NCBI GenBank assembly: GCA_963845265.1
Contig: CAWJRN010000014.1
Span: 62,001-126,000 of the forward strand
Source of the DNA: DYRB01 sp963845265
GTDB lineage: Bacteria; Pseudomonadota; Gammaproteobacteria; Chromatiales; Chromatiaceae
DNA: 64,000 bases
Direction: 5' to 3'
In this document: positions 1 to 8,487 of the stretch, piece by piece
How positions within the stretch are numbered: the first letter of the stretch is position 1
Layout: each line of letters starts with the position of its first letter
The notes under the pieces: model-generated
What the model was told of the DNA's origin: nothing
Seen by the model: the letters and a program-made list of their open reading frames with translations, nothing else
The model's database searches: none
Position numbers and translations under genes: made by a program

Positions 1-1841
1 CGCTCGGTGACCATGTAGACGTCCAGGGGCTTGGGTGCCGGGCGGCCCTCCACGCCTCGGTCGCTCAGGTCGAACGGGGTCTTGGTCAGGTCCAGCAGGC
101 CATAGTCCCCGTCCGGGCCCTCGGCGATCAGCAGGGCCGGGGCATTGCCGCCCGTACCGAGCAGTAGGCCGGGTTCGAGTCGGGCATAGCCCTGGGCATC
201 GGTGGTCGCCTGTCCCAGGACCTCGTCGTTGCGGGCGACGAGCCGCAGCCCGACCCCCGAAATGGGCCCGGCCCCGGACAGGGAGCGCACCAGGGTGTGG
301 AGCCCGTCGTTACCGGAGTAGGCCGCCAGGCCCAGGTCGGAGACCACGAACCACTGGGTCGCGGCGCTGTCCTCGTTGGCGGGGGCGTTGCGTGGGCTGA
401 CGGTCAGGGCATAGATGCCGGGCTTGAGGTCCGCCACCAGGGCCCCGACGGGGACGGCGGTGGTGGACTCGCGGTTCAGCTCCGACTTGACGTCGATCTC
501 GCCGCTCCAGACTGCCTCGCCGCTGCGGTCCTTGATCTGTTCGGTCTTCCATCTATCGAGCTGCGAGAACAGGGTCCCGTCGGCCTGGGCCTCGGTCAGG
601 GCCCGGTCGCCGAGGCGGTAGACCTTGGCCTCCAAGGTGTCGGTGTTGACACTGACCACCGGGATGCTCGCCTCGCCCCCCTTTGGCAGGACGTAGGCGC
701 GCCCCAGAAAACGCGCCATGGGGGCACGGTCGCGCACATAGATGTCCAGGTCGGCGGTCCTGAGCAGGGTCTCGCCGTCCGCCGAGGGCAGGCCGGCGCG
801 GACCTGGATGTGATAGCGCCCGCCATGGACCACGCCGTCGATGCAGATCTGCTCCTGCTCGGTCTCGACGGCGACGCCTGGTGCATCTGCGACCCGCACG
901 AAGTCCGCCAGGTCCGGGCGGTTGCTGGCCAGGGGGTCGGAGAACTGGATGCAGATGCGTGGGCTGGCGGCGTCCGAGTCCACCTGATGGCCGCTAACCC
1001 GGAAGCCATGCTCCGCCACCAGGGCGTCGTAGCTGGCGCGCAGGTTGCGGTCGTCGTTCAGGGCCAGGGCCGCTCGGGTGGCACGGATGGCGGGCCGCCA
1101 GGCCGACCGGTTGGCCAGGGCCCGGCCCAGGGCGGCAAGGGCCTGGGCTCGCTGGGTCCTGGTCTCGCTGCGCAGATAGGCATTGATGGCCGCGCCGGTG
1201 GCGTCGCGTTTGGTGTTCTGCTGGGCCTGCCAACCCTCTGGGCGGGTTGCCAGCATCGCCTCGGCCAGGCCGATCCAGGCCGCGTTCAGGCCCGGCTCCA
1301 GGCGCAAGGCCGCGGTGTAGGCATCGACGGCGCGGGACGCCTCGCCGCTGGCGAGCAGTCGCGCCGCCTGCCCCGTCAGGGCAGATGCACTCTGGCCCGG
1401 TCGACCTTGTGCCGCGACACGCTTGCCCAGGGCGCGCGCCTCCTCCAGGTATGATCTGGGCAGGAAGGCCAGGTCCGCGGTCCGCGACGCCGCCCGCTGC
1501 TCGGCGGAGGCCGAATCATCATTCGCCTGGGCAGAGGCGACGACGCGCCCAGACACCGCGGCAGGGAAGGGGCGCATCTCCCCGACGCCCTCCTTGAGGA
1601 AGCACCAGCGGGCCTTGGTGTTGTAGGTGAAGGCCTGGCAACGGGTATCGCTGAGGCAAGCCGTCTCGCAGGCGTCGAGCTCGACCTCCTTGAGGGTCGC
1701 GTAGTCGGCGCCGTGGTAGTCCGCCCCGTTGGAGATGGCGAGCTCGCGCGCCGCGGTCGGCGCGGCCTGCAGGGCTAGGGCGAGCATCAAGGATGCTAGG
1801 AGGGCGAGGGTTGTAGGGCTTAGACGCCGGAGTCCGGGCAT
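1..1841 (-). CDS. Alpha-2-macroglobulin family protein with N-terminal PAN/Apple domain, partial (runs off the left edge)
   Basis: About 613 codons are open from ATG 1841 to the window edge; the C-terminal part lies outside. A hydrophobic signal peptide (about residues 11-30) is followed by a PAN/Apple-like domain (about 33-102) with the Cys pattern CETACLSDTRCQAFTYN and WCFLKEG. A TPR-like helical stretch follows, including AVDAYTAALRLEPGLNAAW. The MG domains then begin, with DVYMVTER near the edge, as in YfaS-type bacterial alpha-2-macroglobulins. Family knowledge: these are large periplasmic protease traps, usually partnered with a PBP1C-type transglycosylase. The thioester region is outside the window. 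Other frames here give only GC-rich shadow ORFs. Family assignment is good; substrate and role are unknown. Confidence 0.85.
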   Translation of the reverse strand, partial: MPGLRRLSPTTLALLASLMLALALQAAPTAARELAISNGADYHGADYATLKEVELDACETACLSDTRCQAFTYNTKARWCFLKEGVGEMRPFPAAVSGRVVASAQANDDSASAEQRAASRTADLAFLPRSYLEEARALGKRVAAQGRPGQSASALTGQAARLLASGEASRAVDAYTAALRLEPGLNAAWIGLAEAMLATRPEGWQAQQNTKRDATGAAINAYLRSETRTQRAQALAALGRALANRSAWRPAIRATRAALALNDDRNLRASYDALVAEHGFRVSGHQVDSDAASPRICIQFSDPLASNRPDLADFVRVADAPGVAVETEQEQICIDGVVHGGRYHIQVRAGLPSADGETLLRTADLDIYVRDRAPMARFLGRAYVLPKGGEASIPVVSVNTDTLEAKVYRLGDRALTEAQADGTLFSQLDRWKTEQIKDRSGEAVWSGEIDVKSELNRESTTAVPVGALVADLKPGIYALTVSPRNAPANEDSAATQWFVVSDLGLAAYSGNDGLHTLVRSLSGAGPISGVGLRLVARNDEVLGQATTDAQGYARLEPGLLLGTGGNAPALLIAEGPDGDYGLLDLTKTPFDLSDRGVEGRPAPKPLDVYMVTE

Positions 1842-2143
1842 GGGGGTTCCCCTGGGTTCGGTGGCGATGGGTGAGGATTGGCGGCGCCCGACTCGCTGTT
1901 GCGCGCCGGGCACGTTTCAACGCGGCTCATGGTAACGCTACGGAATGTACAAGAAATTGCGGGCTTGATGGGGGATTCGATGGGCGACGTGATCGGCTCA
2001 GACTGTTTGGTACGAAGCACGACGCCTCAGGTGGTCTGCCAGGCAGACCAGGCTGCGCAGTGCTGGCCGGGCCTGCCATGGCGAACGGATGCGTCTTTGA
2101 GCATGCATGATCGAGGGTCCACCCGGCCCGTCCGAGCGCCGTC
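1842..2143. other. Intergenic region, divergent promoters expected
   Basis: About 300 bases between two divergently transcribed genes. It is less GC-rich than its flanks and should hold both promoters. I see no clear repeat, RNA gene or convincing promoter box. Confidence 0.4.
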
Positions 2144-3250
2144 ATGAGCCACCCCGACGAGGACACGCCGCACCCCGGCCATGGGCCCCGCAAGGGTCGT
2201 GGCGCCGTCTCGAACCCCGATCCCCGGTTCGCGGAGCACCAGCGCAAGGCCTGGCACGACGGCTGGGAGACCAACTCCGAGCCCGAGCCCCTGCGTACAC
2301 AACTGCACCTCGACACGGCGCGGAGCATCCTGTCACGCAACGACTCCCCGGACGTACCCTTCGACCGCTCCATCAACCCCTATCGCGGCTGCCAGCACGG
2401 CTGCGTCTACTGCTACGCACGCCCGAGCCACGCCTATCTGGGCCTCTCACCCGGCCTCGACTTCGAGACGGAGATCTTCTACAAGCCCGGGGCCCCGGCC
2501 CTGCTGCGGGCGGAGCTGGCCCGGCCCGGTTATCGCCCGGCCCCGGTCGCCCTGGGGTCCAACACCGATGCCTACCAACCCAGCGAGCGTCAGTTGGGTA
2601 TCGCCCGCGGCCTGCTCGCGGTGCTGCACGAGACTCGCCACCCGGTCGTGGTGATCACCAAGTCCGATCTGGTCCTGCGCGACCTGGACCTGCTCGCCGA
2701 CCTGGCCAGGCAGCGCCTGGCCGCGGTCTTGGTCTCCATCACCACCCTGGACCCCGTGCTTGCCAGGCGCCTGGAGCCGCGCGCATCGGCCCCGCGGCGA
2801 CGCCTGGCGGCCATCGAAGGGCTGGCGGCGGCCGGGGTCCCCTGCGGGGTCCTGGTCTCGCCGGTGATCCCCGGCCTGACCGACCACGAGTTGGAGGACA
2901 TCCTGGCAGCGGCGGCCCAGGCCGGGGTCACCCAGGCCAACCACATCATCCTGCGCCTGCCCCTTGAGTTGGCGGGCCTATTCGAAGAGTGGTTATCCGC
3001 CCATTACCCAGAGCGCGCCGGCAAGGTCCTGAGCCTGCTGCGGCAATGCAGGGGAGGGCGGCTCAACGACCCCAGCTTCGGCGCGCGGATGCGCGGCACA
3101 GGACCGATTGCCGATCTCATCGACCGGCGTTTCTCCCTGGCCGCACGTCGTCTCGGCCTTGGGGCTCCCGGGGAGGCTTGGGAATTGGCCACCGACCGCT
3201 TCGTCCCGCCCGCGGCGGACGGGCGGCAGATGAGCCTGGACTTGGGTTAG
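2144..3250 (+). CDS. PA0069 family radical SAM protein (SplB-like)
   Basis: A 368-residue protein. The radical SAM cluster motif is RGCQHGCVYCYAR, with Cys at 83, 87 and 90, which should bind a [4Fe-4S] cluster that cleaves S-adenosylmethionine. The preceding INPYRGC and the later SNTDAYQPSE are hallmarks of the PA0069/Rv2578c group, related to spore photoproduct lyase. The substrate of this group is not established. Start ATG 2144 gives the usual N-terminal extension. The gene stands alone. The last 108 bp (3156-3263, including the stop) recur as a diverged copy at 4692-4799. Confidence 0.9.
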   Translation: MSHPDEDTPHPGHGPRKGRGAVSNPDPRFAEHQRKAWHDGWETNSEPEPLRTQLHLDTARSILSRNDSPDVPFDRSINPYRGCQHGCVYCYARPSHAYLGLSPGLDFETEIFYKPGAPALLRAELARPGYRPAPVALGSNTDAYQPSERQLGIARGLLAVLHETRHPVVVITKSDLVLRDLDLLADLARQRLAAVLVSITTLDPVLARRLEPRASAPRRRLAAIEGLAAAGVPCGVLVSPVIPGLTDHELEDILAAAAQAGVTQANHIILRLPLELAGLFEEWLSAHYPERAGKVLSLLRQCRGGRLNDPSFGARMRGTGPIADLIDRRFSLAARRLGLGAPGEAWELATDRFVPPAADGRQMSLDLG

Positions 3251-3265
3251 TGGGATTGCGGACCC

Positions 3266-3340
3266 GGCGCTCCGCGCCAAGAAGCCCGTCCCCAGTCGGT
3301 GGATGGGTAGAAACTCCGTAGAAATTCAACCTGACCCCTA
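3266..3340. repeat. Dispersed repeat family 1, copy A
   Basis: Short version of a repeat found five times between 3.2 and 7.0 kb. It shares the core GCGCTCCGCGCC, then CGGTGGATGGGTAGAAA and TTCAACCTGACCCC. This copy has an extra ACTCCGTAG next to the core, as does copy C (5569). It fills part of the roughly 400-base gap before mtgA; the rest of that gap (3341-3647) shows no gene. Confidence 0.75.
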
Positions 3341-3647
3341 CCATAACCAGGGGCAGGCTATTGAGGCACCGCCAGACGAAAGGGGCGGAAACAGATAGGC
3401 CGGAACTAAGGGCGCGGGATGCCTGCCCTATACTCTGCCTTCTCCCGACCCTTCTCCCCGGTGGCGCCCCGGTCGATGCTACGCAGAATCGCGTGCAAGG
3501 GGTAACCGGCGGCGATGATCCGGGTGTGCCGGGGCATGTGGCGATCTTGACCGAAACGGCGGCCTGGCTCCAAAGTAGGGGAAGACCAGGGTCTGTCACC
3601 GGTTTCCGCTGCAGATTGGTTTTTCGGTTCTCAAGGGGGAAGCAGGG

Positions 3648-4358
3648 TTGAAGGTCCGGTGGCGGAGACTAGGCGTCGGGTTAATGTGGGGGCTGCTGGG
3701 CTTGCTGGTCTTCTCGATATCGGTGGTCACGGTCCTGCGTTGGATTGACCCACCCGGCTCTTCGTTCATTGGACAGACATGGATCGGCGGATGGATCCAG
3801 GGCCGCGACCGGCCATGGGTCCGGCACGAGTGGGTTCCTTGGGAGGACATCGCCCCTGCGGTTCCCCTGGCGGTGGTAGCGGCGGAGGACCAGCGTTTCC
3901 CCGAGCACCTCGGCTTCGACCGGGTGGAACTGGAGAAGGCCTGGCGGAACTACCGAAAGACCGGGCGCCTGAGGGGCGCGTCCACCCTGTCCCAGCAAGT
4001 CGCTAAGAACCTCTTCTTGTGGGGAGGCAGGAGCATAGTGCGCAAGGGCTGCGAGGCCTGGTTCACGCTGCTGATCGAGCTCACTTGGTCCAAGCAGCGC
4101 ATCCTGGAGGTCTACCTCAACATCGCCCAGTTCGGCCCCTATACCTACGGGGTGGGGGCGGCGAGCTGGCGCTATTTCGACCGGCCACCGGTGTCACTGA
4201 CGGAACGGGAAGCCGCCCTGCTCGCCGCGGTGCTGCCGAATCCGGAGCTTTACCGGCTGGATGCACCGTCCGCCTATGTCCAGCGCCGAGCGGCATGGGT
4301 GCGCAAGCAGATGCGGCAGCTGGGGTCGGGGTATCTCGACGGTTTGGCGTCACCCTGA
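3648..4358 (+). CDS. mtgA: Monofunctional biosynthetic peptidoglycan transglycosylase
   Basis: A 236-residue GT51 glycosyltransferase that polymerises lipid II into glycan strands at the periplasmic face of the inner membrane. One N-terminal membrane anchor spans about residues 9-30. The catalytic Glu is E80 in AAEDQRFPEH. GASTLSQQVAKNLFLW follows, then the RKGCEAWF motif with the second Glu (E136). Length fits MtgA. The start is TTG 3648, preceded by AGGGGGAAG; no upstream ATG keeps the family N-terminus. The stop overlaps a short reverse-strand remnant. Confidence 0.93.
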   Translation: MKVRWRRLGVGLMWGLLGLLVFSISVVTVLRWIDPPGSSFIGQTWIGGWIQGRDRPWVRHEWVPWEDIAPAVPLAVVAAEDQRFPEHLGFDRVELEKAWRNYRKTGRLRGASTLSQQVAKNLFLWGGRSIVRKGCEAWFTLLIELTWSKQRILEVYLNIAQFGPYTYGVGAASWRYFDRPPVSLTEREAALLAAVLPNPELYRLDAPSAYVQRRAAWVRKQMRQLGSGYLDGLASP

Positions 4359-4484
4359 AGGCGCGTTAGGGTCGTCCAGTGGAAGTTTCCAGTTGCGCCC
4401 CAGGACTTCCTCGAACTGGGACTGGAGTCGCTGGTCGCCCCGTTCGGCGACGGCGGCTTCCAGATGCCGGCAGAACTTGCTCCT
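4350..4484 (-). pseudogene. Possible C-terminal gene remnant, cut by dispersed repeat copy B
   Basis: On the minus strand about 44 codons read SKFCRHLEAAVAERGDQRLQ and on to a TGA at 4350-4352 that overlaps the end of mtgA. The composition looks protein-like (helical, charged). The frame is interrupted exactly where repeat copy B begins (4485). I do not recognise the family. It may be the 3' end of a gene disrupted by the repeat, or chance. Confidence 0.25.
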
Positions 4485-4620
4485 CGTGACACCGCTCCCG
4501 CGGTGCCACGCATCTGTTCGGCGCTCCGCGCCGCGCCGCCCGCGGCCGACCGGTGGATGGGTAGAAATTCAACCTGACCCCTGCCGATCCCCTTCTGTGC
4601 CGGAGGCACAAGTCAAGACT
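4485..4620. repeat. Dispersed repeat family 1, copy B
   Basis: Full-length copy. It opens with CGTGACACCGCTCCCGCGGT, then CCACGCATCTGTTCGG, the GCGCTCCGCGCC core, GGTGGATGGGTAGAAATTCA, and ends with GTGCCGGAGGCACAAGTCAA. It contains small inverted repeats (CCGCTCCCGCGG; TGTGCCGGAGGCACA). It is closest to copies D and E. Confidence 0.8.
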
Positions 4621-4691
4621 GTCCCCAGACCTCTTATTTTCCAGACCGTTTCATTTGACCCCCGACCGCAATTCAGACCCCATTCTCCACA

Positions 4692-4799
4692 GCCTTGGGG
4701 CTCCCGGGGAGGTCTGGGACCTGGCCACTGACCGCTTCGTTCCGCCCGCCGCGGACGGGCGGCAATCGAGCCTGGATTTGGGTTAGTGGGATTGCCGAC
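4692..4799 (+). pseudogene. Duplicated 3' end of a PA0069-like radical SAM gene
   Basis: 108 bp, about 89 percent identical by eye to the end of the intact radical SAM gene (3156-3263), including the stop codon and a dozen bases beyond it. The frame is preserved (LGAPGEVWDLATDRFVPPA, then QSSLDLG and stop), and most differences are silent or conservative. This looks like the tail of a paralogous gene left after a rearrangement rather than a fresh copy. No upstream part of the gene is present. Confidence 0.7.
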
Positions 4800-5568
4800 T
4801 CGGCGCGACGCCGCATCGGCGCGATACAGCGCCGGAAGGAGCCAGGGGCGCACGAGGCCCCCTGGCCAGCCGACCCCAATGCCTTGGGCGCCATGCTGCG
4901 GATAGCATCAAGCCAACCCGCTCCGTCTGCACTGCCCAGCAGTTGCTCGGCAAGGTCTCCCAAGGTAACGGCGGCATCGATGGGTGCGAGCAAGAGGGCA
5001 CTCTCGTCTGCAATGGCCAGTCCAAAGCGCTTGCGGATCTGGCGAACGAGTAGGTCTCGCTCCCGTCGCAGTCCCTCCCGGATGCCCCTCTGCAGGCCCT
5101 TTTCTAGACCTCGCTGCTCCCATTGCTTTTCCAACGTTCGATCCGCTCCGATAGCATGTCGCTGACCACGTGCAAGTCCTGAATGATGGTGAAGTCTGCG
5201 CCAGGAAGGCGCTTGGGGAGAAAGACGCGGGTGAGCCAGACGGTGAAGGCGCGGCGCAGTCCGACTCTGTTCCGGTGCGCGCAGCCAATCCACCAGCGCT
5301 TCGATCAAAGCCACGATGTCCGCCGGGGTGTGGCTTGCCTCCAGGCGGAACAGGGCGGCACTCAGGTTTCCCGTGGGCAGGTGGCCCACGCTATCGGCAA
5401 GGCGCACTTCGTCGAGAAGCAGGTAACACCCCGTCGGCCGGAATGCCTTCGGGCCGCCCGGGGACGGCGGCGATAAGGTCGGCGACGTCGGTGGGCGCTG
5501 TCCAGGAGCGCTCTTCGTTGAAAAGGATGATGGGTAACACCGGCGGCAGGCGGAGCCGGGTTCCCGCT
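4800..5568 (-). pseudogene. Rpn family recombination-promoting nuclease / PD-(D/E)XK transposase-like, decayed
   Basis: Pieces of one Rpn-type protein lie in three minus-strand frames. LPPVLPIILFNEERSW near 5500-5550 is the PD-(D/E)XK family signature. LLLDEVRLADSVGHLPTGNL and FRLEASHTPADIVALIEALV follow in a second frame (about 5300-5440). A middle piece (about 5130-5260) sits in a third frame. The C-terminal LEKGLQRGIREGLRRERDLL and the DUF4351-like tail return to the second frame. At least three frameshifts are needed, and the N-terminus is missing where repeat copy C abuts. Family knowledge: Rpn proteins are mobile, often decayed, DNA-cutting proteins. Confidence 0.75.
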
Positions 5569-5676
5569 CGTGACACCGCTCCGCGGTGTCGCGCATTGCT
5601 CCGGCGCTCCGCGCCACGAAGGCTGTCCCCAGTCGGTGGATGGTTGGAAATTCCGTACAAATACAACCCTACCCCT
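5569..5676. repeat. Dispersed repeat family 1, copy C
   Basis: Shares CGTGACACCGCTCCGCGGTG, GCGCTCCGCGCC and CAGTCGGTGGATGGTTGGAA. It has the same ATTCCGTACAAAT-type insertion as copy A. It truncates the 5' end of the Rpn remnant. Confidence 0.7.
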
Positions 5677-5752
5677 TTGCCCCTCTGATGCATCGCCGTC
5701 GGGCTTCGCCTATAGTTCGCCAGCCCTGAATCCAACCCAGACGGAGTGACCA

Positions 5753-6340
5753 ATGGCCGCGAAAAAGATCCTGATGCTCGTGGGCGACTATGTTGAGGAC
5801 TACGAAGTCATGGTCCCCTTCTAGATCCTGCTGATGGTGGGCCACGAGGTCCACGCCGTTTGCCCGGACAAGGCCGCCGGCGACCAGGTGCTCACCGCCG
5901 TGCACGACTTCGAGGGCGCCCAGACCTATAGCGAGAAGCCGGGGCACAAATTCACCCTCAACGCCGCCTTTGCGGACATCGACCCCGCGGACTACGACGC
6001 CCTGGTGATCCCCGGCGGGCGAGCCCCGGAGTACCTGCGCCTCAACCCAAGGGTCATCGACATGGTCTGCCACGTCGCCGCCGCGGCCAAGCCCATCGCC
6101 TCCATCTGCCACGGCCAGCAGATCCTGGTGGCGGCGGGCGTCCTGGACGGGGTGACCTGCACCGCATACCCGGCGGTGCGCCCGGAGATCGAGGCCGCCG
6201 GCGGGACCTGGCACGAGGTCAATGACACCTTCAGCAACGCCCATGTCCACGCCAACCTCGTCACCGCCCCCGCCTGGCCGGCCCATCCGGAATGGATGCG
6301 CAAGTTCCTCGCCGTGCTGGGCAGCCGGATTGAGGCGTGA
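5753..6340 (+). pseudogene. DJ-1/PfpI family protein interrupted by an amber codon
   Basis: ATG 5753, preceded by GGAG, opens MAAKKILMLVGDYVEDYEVM and reaches an in-frame TAG at 5822-5824 (codon 24), where relatives usually have Gln. After the stop the same frame continues without break to TGA 6340, with the nucleophile elbow ASICHGQQIL (Cys) and a conserved PGGRAPEYLRL. Frame and conserved residues are otherwise intact, so this is one C-to-T change: a recent nonsense mutation or a base error. A restart at ATG 5834 would give 168 residues without the first beta strand. Family knowledge: glutamine amidotransferase-like fold; members act as proteases, deglycases or chaperones. Confidence 0.75.
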
Positions 6341-6570
6341 AACCCATGGCACTCACCATGTGACGTGCGGCCGCAAGGGCCGCTTCGTCGTCGGTCGCGG
6401 TACCGACGGCAAGCGGATGCGCAAGGAGCCCAAGTTCCTCGGCTAGCGCTTGCAAGCACTTCGGGCGAAAGGTGGCGGGGCAATGGTGGCTTTCCCCGTG
6501 CGCTACCTGCGCGGGCCCATCGGTTACTACGCCGCCGACGGCCGTAGGCTTGCCGTTCAAATGGCCCAGC
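6341..6570. other. Intergenic stretch without a supported gene
   Basis: About 230 bases with a few short open frames (one ends KRMRKEPKFLG at 6446) but no recognisable family, ribosome binding site or conserved context. Dispersed repeats follow up to the CRISPR array. Confidence 0.4.
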
Positions 6571-6662
6571 ACGGTAGGGTAGATAAGGCGCGTGCCGTGA
6601 TGTTGCGGGTCTGGTACCAAGCGTTGGCGCGCCGCATCCACCCGCTGCGATATCGGCAGATG
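6571..6662. repeat. Dispersed repeat family 2 (GTGGATAAGGCGCGC type), copy 1
   Basis: Contains GGGTAGATAAGGCGCGTGCC, GGTCTGGTACCAAGCGTTGG and CGCGCCGCATCCACC. It matches a longer copy at 23106-23227 and shares its ends with the 39199-39308 and 29858-29883 copies. The two ends (GTGGAT...ATCCAC) can pair, so the element can fold on itself like other intergenic REP-type repeats. Confidence 0.7.
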
Positions 6663-6693
6663 GAAAGAGATTCACACTCCTCGCTTTGCACGT

Positions 6694-6826
6694 CGTGACA
6701 CCGCTTCCGCGGTGCCACGCATCTATTCGGTGCTCCGCGCCGCCCAGCCCGCGGCCGACCGGTGGGTGGGTAGAAATCCAACCTGACCCGTGTCGACTCC
6801 TTCCTGTGCCGGAGGCACAAGTCAAG
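6694..6826. repeat. Dispersed repeat family 1, copy D
   Basis: Full-length copy with CGTGACACCGCTTCCGCGGT, CGGCCGACCGGTGGGTGGGT, AATCCAACCTGACCCGTGTC and the hairpin end TGTGCCGGAGGCACA. It lies close to copy E in the same orientation. Confidence 0.8.
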
Positions 6827-6878
6827 GCCTGACCCTAGACCTCGATACCTGACCCCAGGCCTCGCCGCGCTTTGCCCT

Positions 6879-7012
6879 GGTGACACCGCTCCCGCGGTGC
6901 CACGCATCTGTTCGCGCTCCGCGCCGTGCAGTCCGCGGGCGACGGGTGGGTTGGGTAGAAATCCAACCTGACCCGTGTCGACTCCTCGCTGTGCCGGAGG
7001 CACAAGTCAAGA
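6879..7012. repeat. Dispersed repeat family 1, copy E
   Basis: Full-length copy with GTGACACCGCTCCCGCGGTG, CTCCGCGCCGTGCAGTCCGC, AATCCAACCTGACCCGTGTC and TGTGCCGGAGGCACAAGTCA. Together with copy D it forms a direct repeat pair beside the leader-distal end of the CRISPR array. Confidence 0.8.
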
Positions 7013-7031
7013 CATGACCCGAGGCATCGAA

Positions 7032-7118
7032 CAGGCATCGAAACTCGGCAAGAAGTCAAAAGGGAAGACCCCATTCGTGCAGGCATCGAAATTCGACAAG
7101 AAGTCAAAAGGGAAGACC
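7032..7118. repeat. Two direct repeats of about 39 bp next to the CRISPR array
   Basis: Units at 7032-7070 and 7080-7118 both begin CAGGCATCGAAA and end AAGTCAAAAGGGAAGACC, with about two mismatches and a period of 48. Unlike the CRISPR repeat, they do not recur further. No function is evident. Confidence 0.7.
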
Positions 7119-7152
7119 TGACCCCATTCTGCATGTCACTTCCGCATTCGTG

Positions 7153-8409
7153 GTCTCAATACCTTATTCGTCAGGTAGGGGTGCGTCCCGCTGTGACAGA
7201 CATCGCTTCCGCCTGCACTCGCGGTCTCAATACCTTATTCGTCAGGTAGGGGCGCGTCCCGCAGAGGCCGGACTGTCGGATTACGACGACGAACGTCTCA
7301 ATACCTTATTCGTCAGGTAGGGGCGCGTCCCCAATGGAGATGTGACCAACGGCTAGCCAACTGCTACGTCTCAATACCTTATTCGTCAGGTAGGGGCGCG
7401 TCCCAGATGTGAGGGTCGCTGGTCACGCATGACGCTCGGTCTCAATACCTTATTCGTCAGGTAGGGGCGCGTCCCGGACGGGCAGCTGACGATGGATGCT
7501 CGCCACAGATGGTCTCAATACCTTATTCGTCAGGTAGGGGCGCGTCCCATACTGGTCTCGCGATATGCGACACTGAAGCAGTCGTCTCAATACCTTATTC
7601 GTCAGGTAGGGGCGCGTCCCGGTGCGTCATCATTGGCAAAGCAACATGGACTGCAGGTCTCAATACCTTATTCGTCAGGTAGGGGCGCGTCCCGTCAGGT
7701 TAACGTGCTACGCGAAACACAACGGTGGCGGTCTCAATACCTTATTCGTCAGGTAGGGGCGCGTCCCACCTGGAACTGATCTAGTACGACTAGACCGGTA
7801 GTCTCAATACCTTATTCGTCAGGTAGGGGCGCGTCCCGGACAGGAATGATCCAGGCGTACCCAGAAGCCAGTGTCTCAATACCTTATTCGTCAGGTAGGG
7901 GCGCGTCCCTGATACTCAGCGGCGCGATAGGCACCGCGAAGCGGTGTCTCAATACCTTATTCGTCAGGTAGGGGCGCGTCCCCAATGGGGATGTGTAGTA
8001 CCACCTTCGGGCGTGTCTCAATACCTTATTCGTCAGGTAGGGGCGCGTCCCTAATCGTTCGGCTTGTACCACACTACCATGAGGCGGTCTCAATACCTTA
8101 TTCGTCAGGTAGGGGCGCGTCCCCGTCAGCCAGTGTTGACCCGGTCAACCTGCCGTAGGTGTCTCAATACCTTATTCGTCAGGTAGGGGCGCGTCCCGAA
8201 TAGGCTACTACCGATGCTTGAACGTATGAGTCTCAATACCTTATTCGTCAGGTAGGGGCGCGTCCCTGTACCGAGCGCCGCCAGTCAGGGCGGAGAACAT
8301 GTCTCAATACCTTATTCGTCAGGTAGGGGCGCGTCCCTGTGGGACATGTGACCGCTCGCCAAGTCGGATTAGGTCTCAATACCTTATTCGTCAGGTAGGG
8401 GCGCGTCCC
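7153..8409 (-). CRISPR. CRISPR array, 18 repeats of 37 bp and 17 spacers
   Basis: On the plus strand the repeat begins GTCTCAATACCTTATTCGTC and ends AGGTAGGGGCGCGTCCC. Repeats start at 7153, 7224, 7295, 7368, 7439, 7512, 7584, 7657, 7731, 7801, 7873, 7946, 8015, 8087, 8161, 8230, 8301 and 8373. Spacers are 32-37 nt. Read on the minus strand, each repeat ends ATTGAGAC, the usual 8-nt 5' handle of mature type III crRNA, so transcription should run leftward. The only imperfect repeat is the first (T for C at 7182), as expected for the leader-distal end. The newest spacer is then 8338-8372. Spacers 3 and 12 both begin with nearly the same 13 bases (CAATGG[A/G]GATGTG). No spacer matches the rest of this window by eye. 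Confidence 0.98.
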
Positions 8410-8487
8410 CCTGGCACTTCCAGATTCCGCTGCCAGGACAGGATGTTACGAGGGTCCGCCGTATATATCAAATGGGATAGGAGGGAC
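8410..8487 (-). promoter_or_regulatory. Probable CRISPR leader
   Basis: This 78-base stretch lies between the last perfect repeat and the stop codon of the RT gene. Orientation from the repeat handle and the degenerate distal repeat puts the leader here. On the minus strand it has an AT-rich TTGATATATACGG, a possible -10 region. It is short for a leader, so the RT gene end may be part of it. Inferred, not shown directly. Confidence 0.55.

Noticed and set aside
297..1454. Long plus-strand open frame opposite the alpha-2-macroglobulin gene
   Set aside because: It is the antisense of a clearly conserved coding sequence in GC-rich DNA, with no family motifs.
6365..6698. Two short plus-strand ORFs after the PfpI gene
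   Set aside because: No recognisable domain or ribosome site, and the second overlaps dispersed repeat family 2.
7492..7779. Open frame within the CRISPR array repeating SQYLIRQVGARP
   Set aside because: It is only the translated repeat, not a gene.
8410..8487. cas2 gene between the array and the RT gene
   Set aside because: Only 78 bases are available and no ferredoxin-like small frame is seen.
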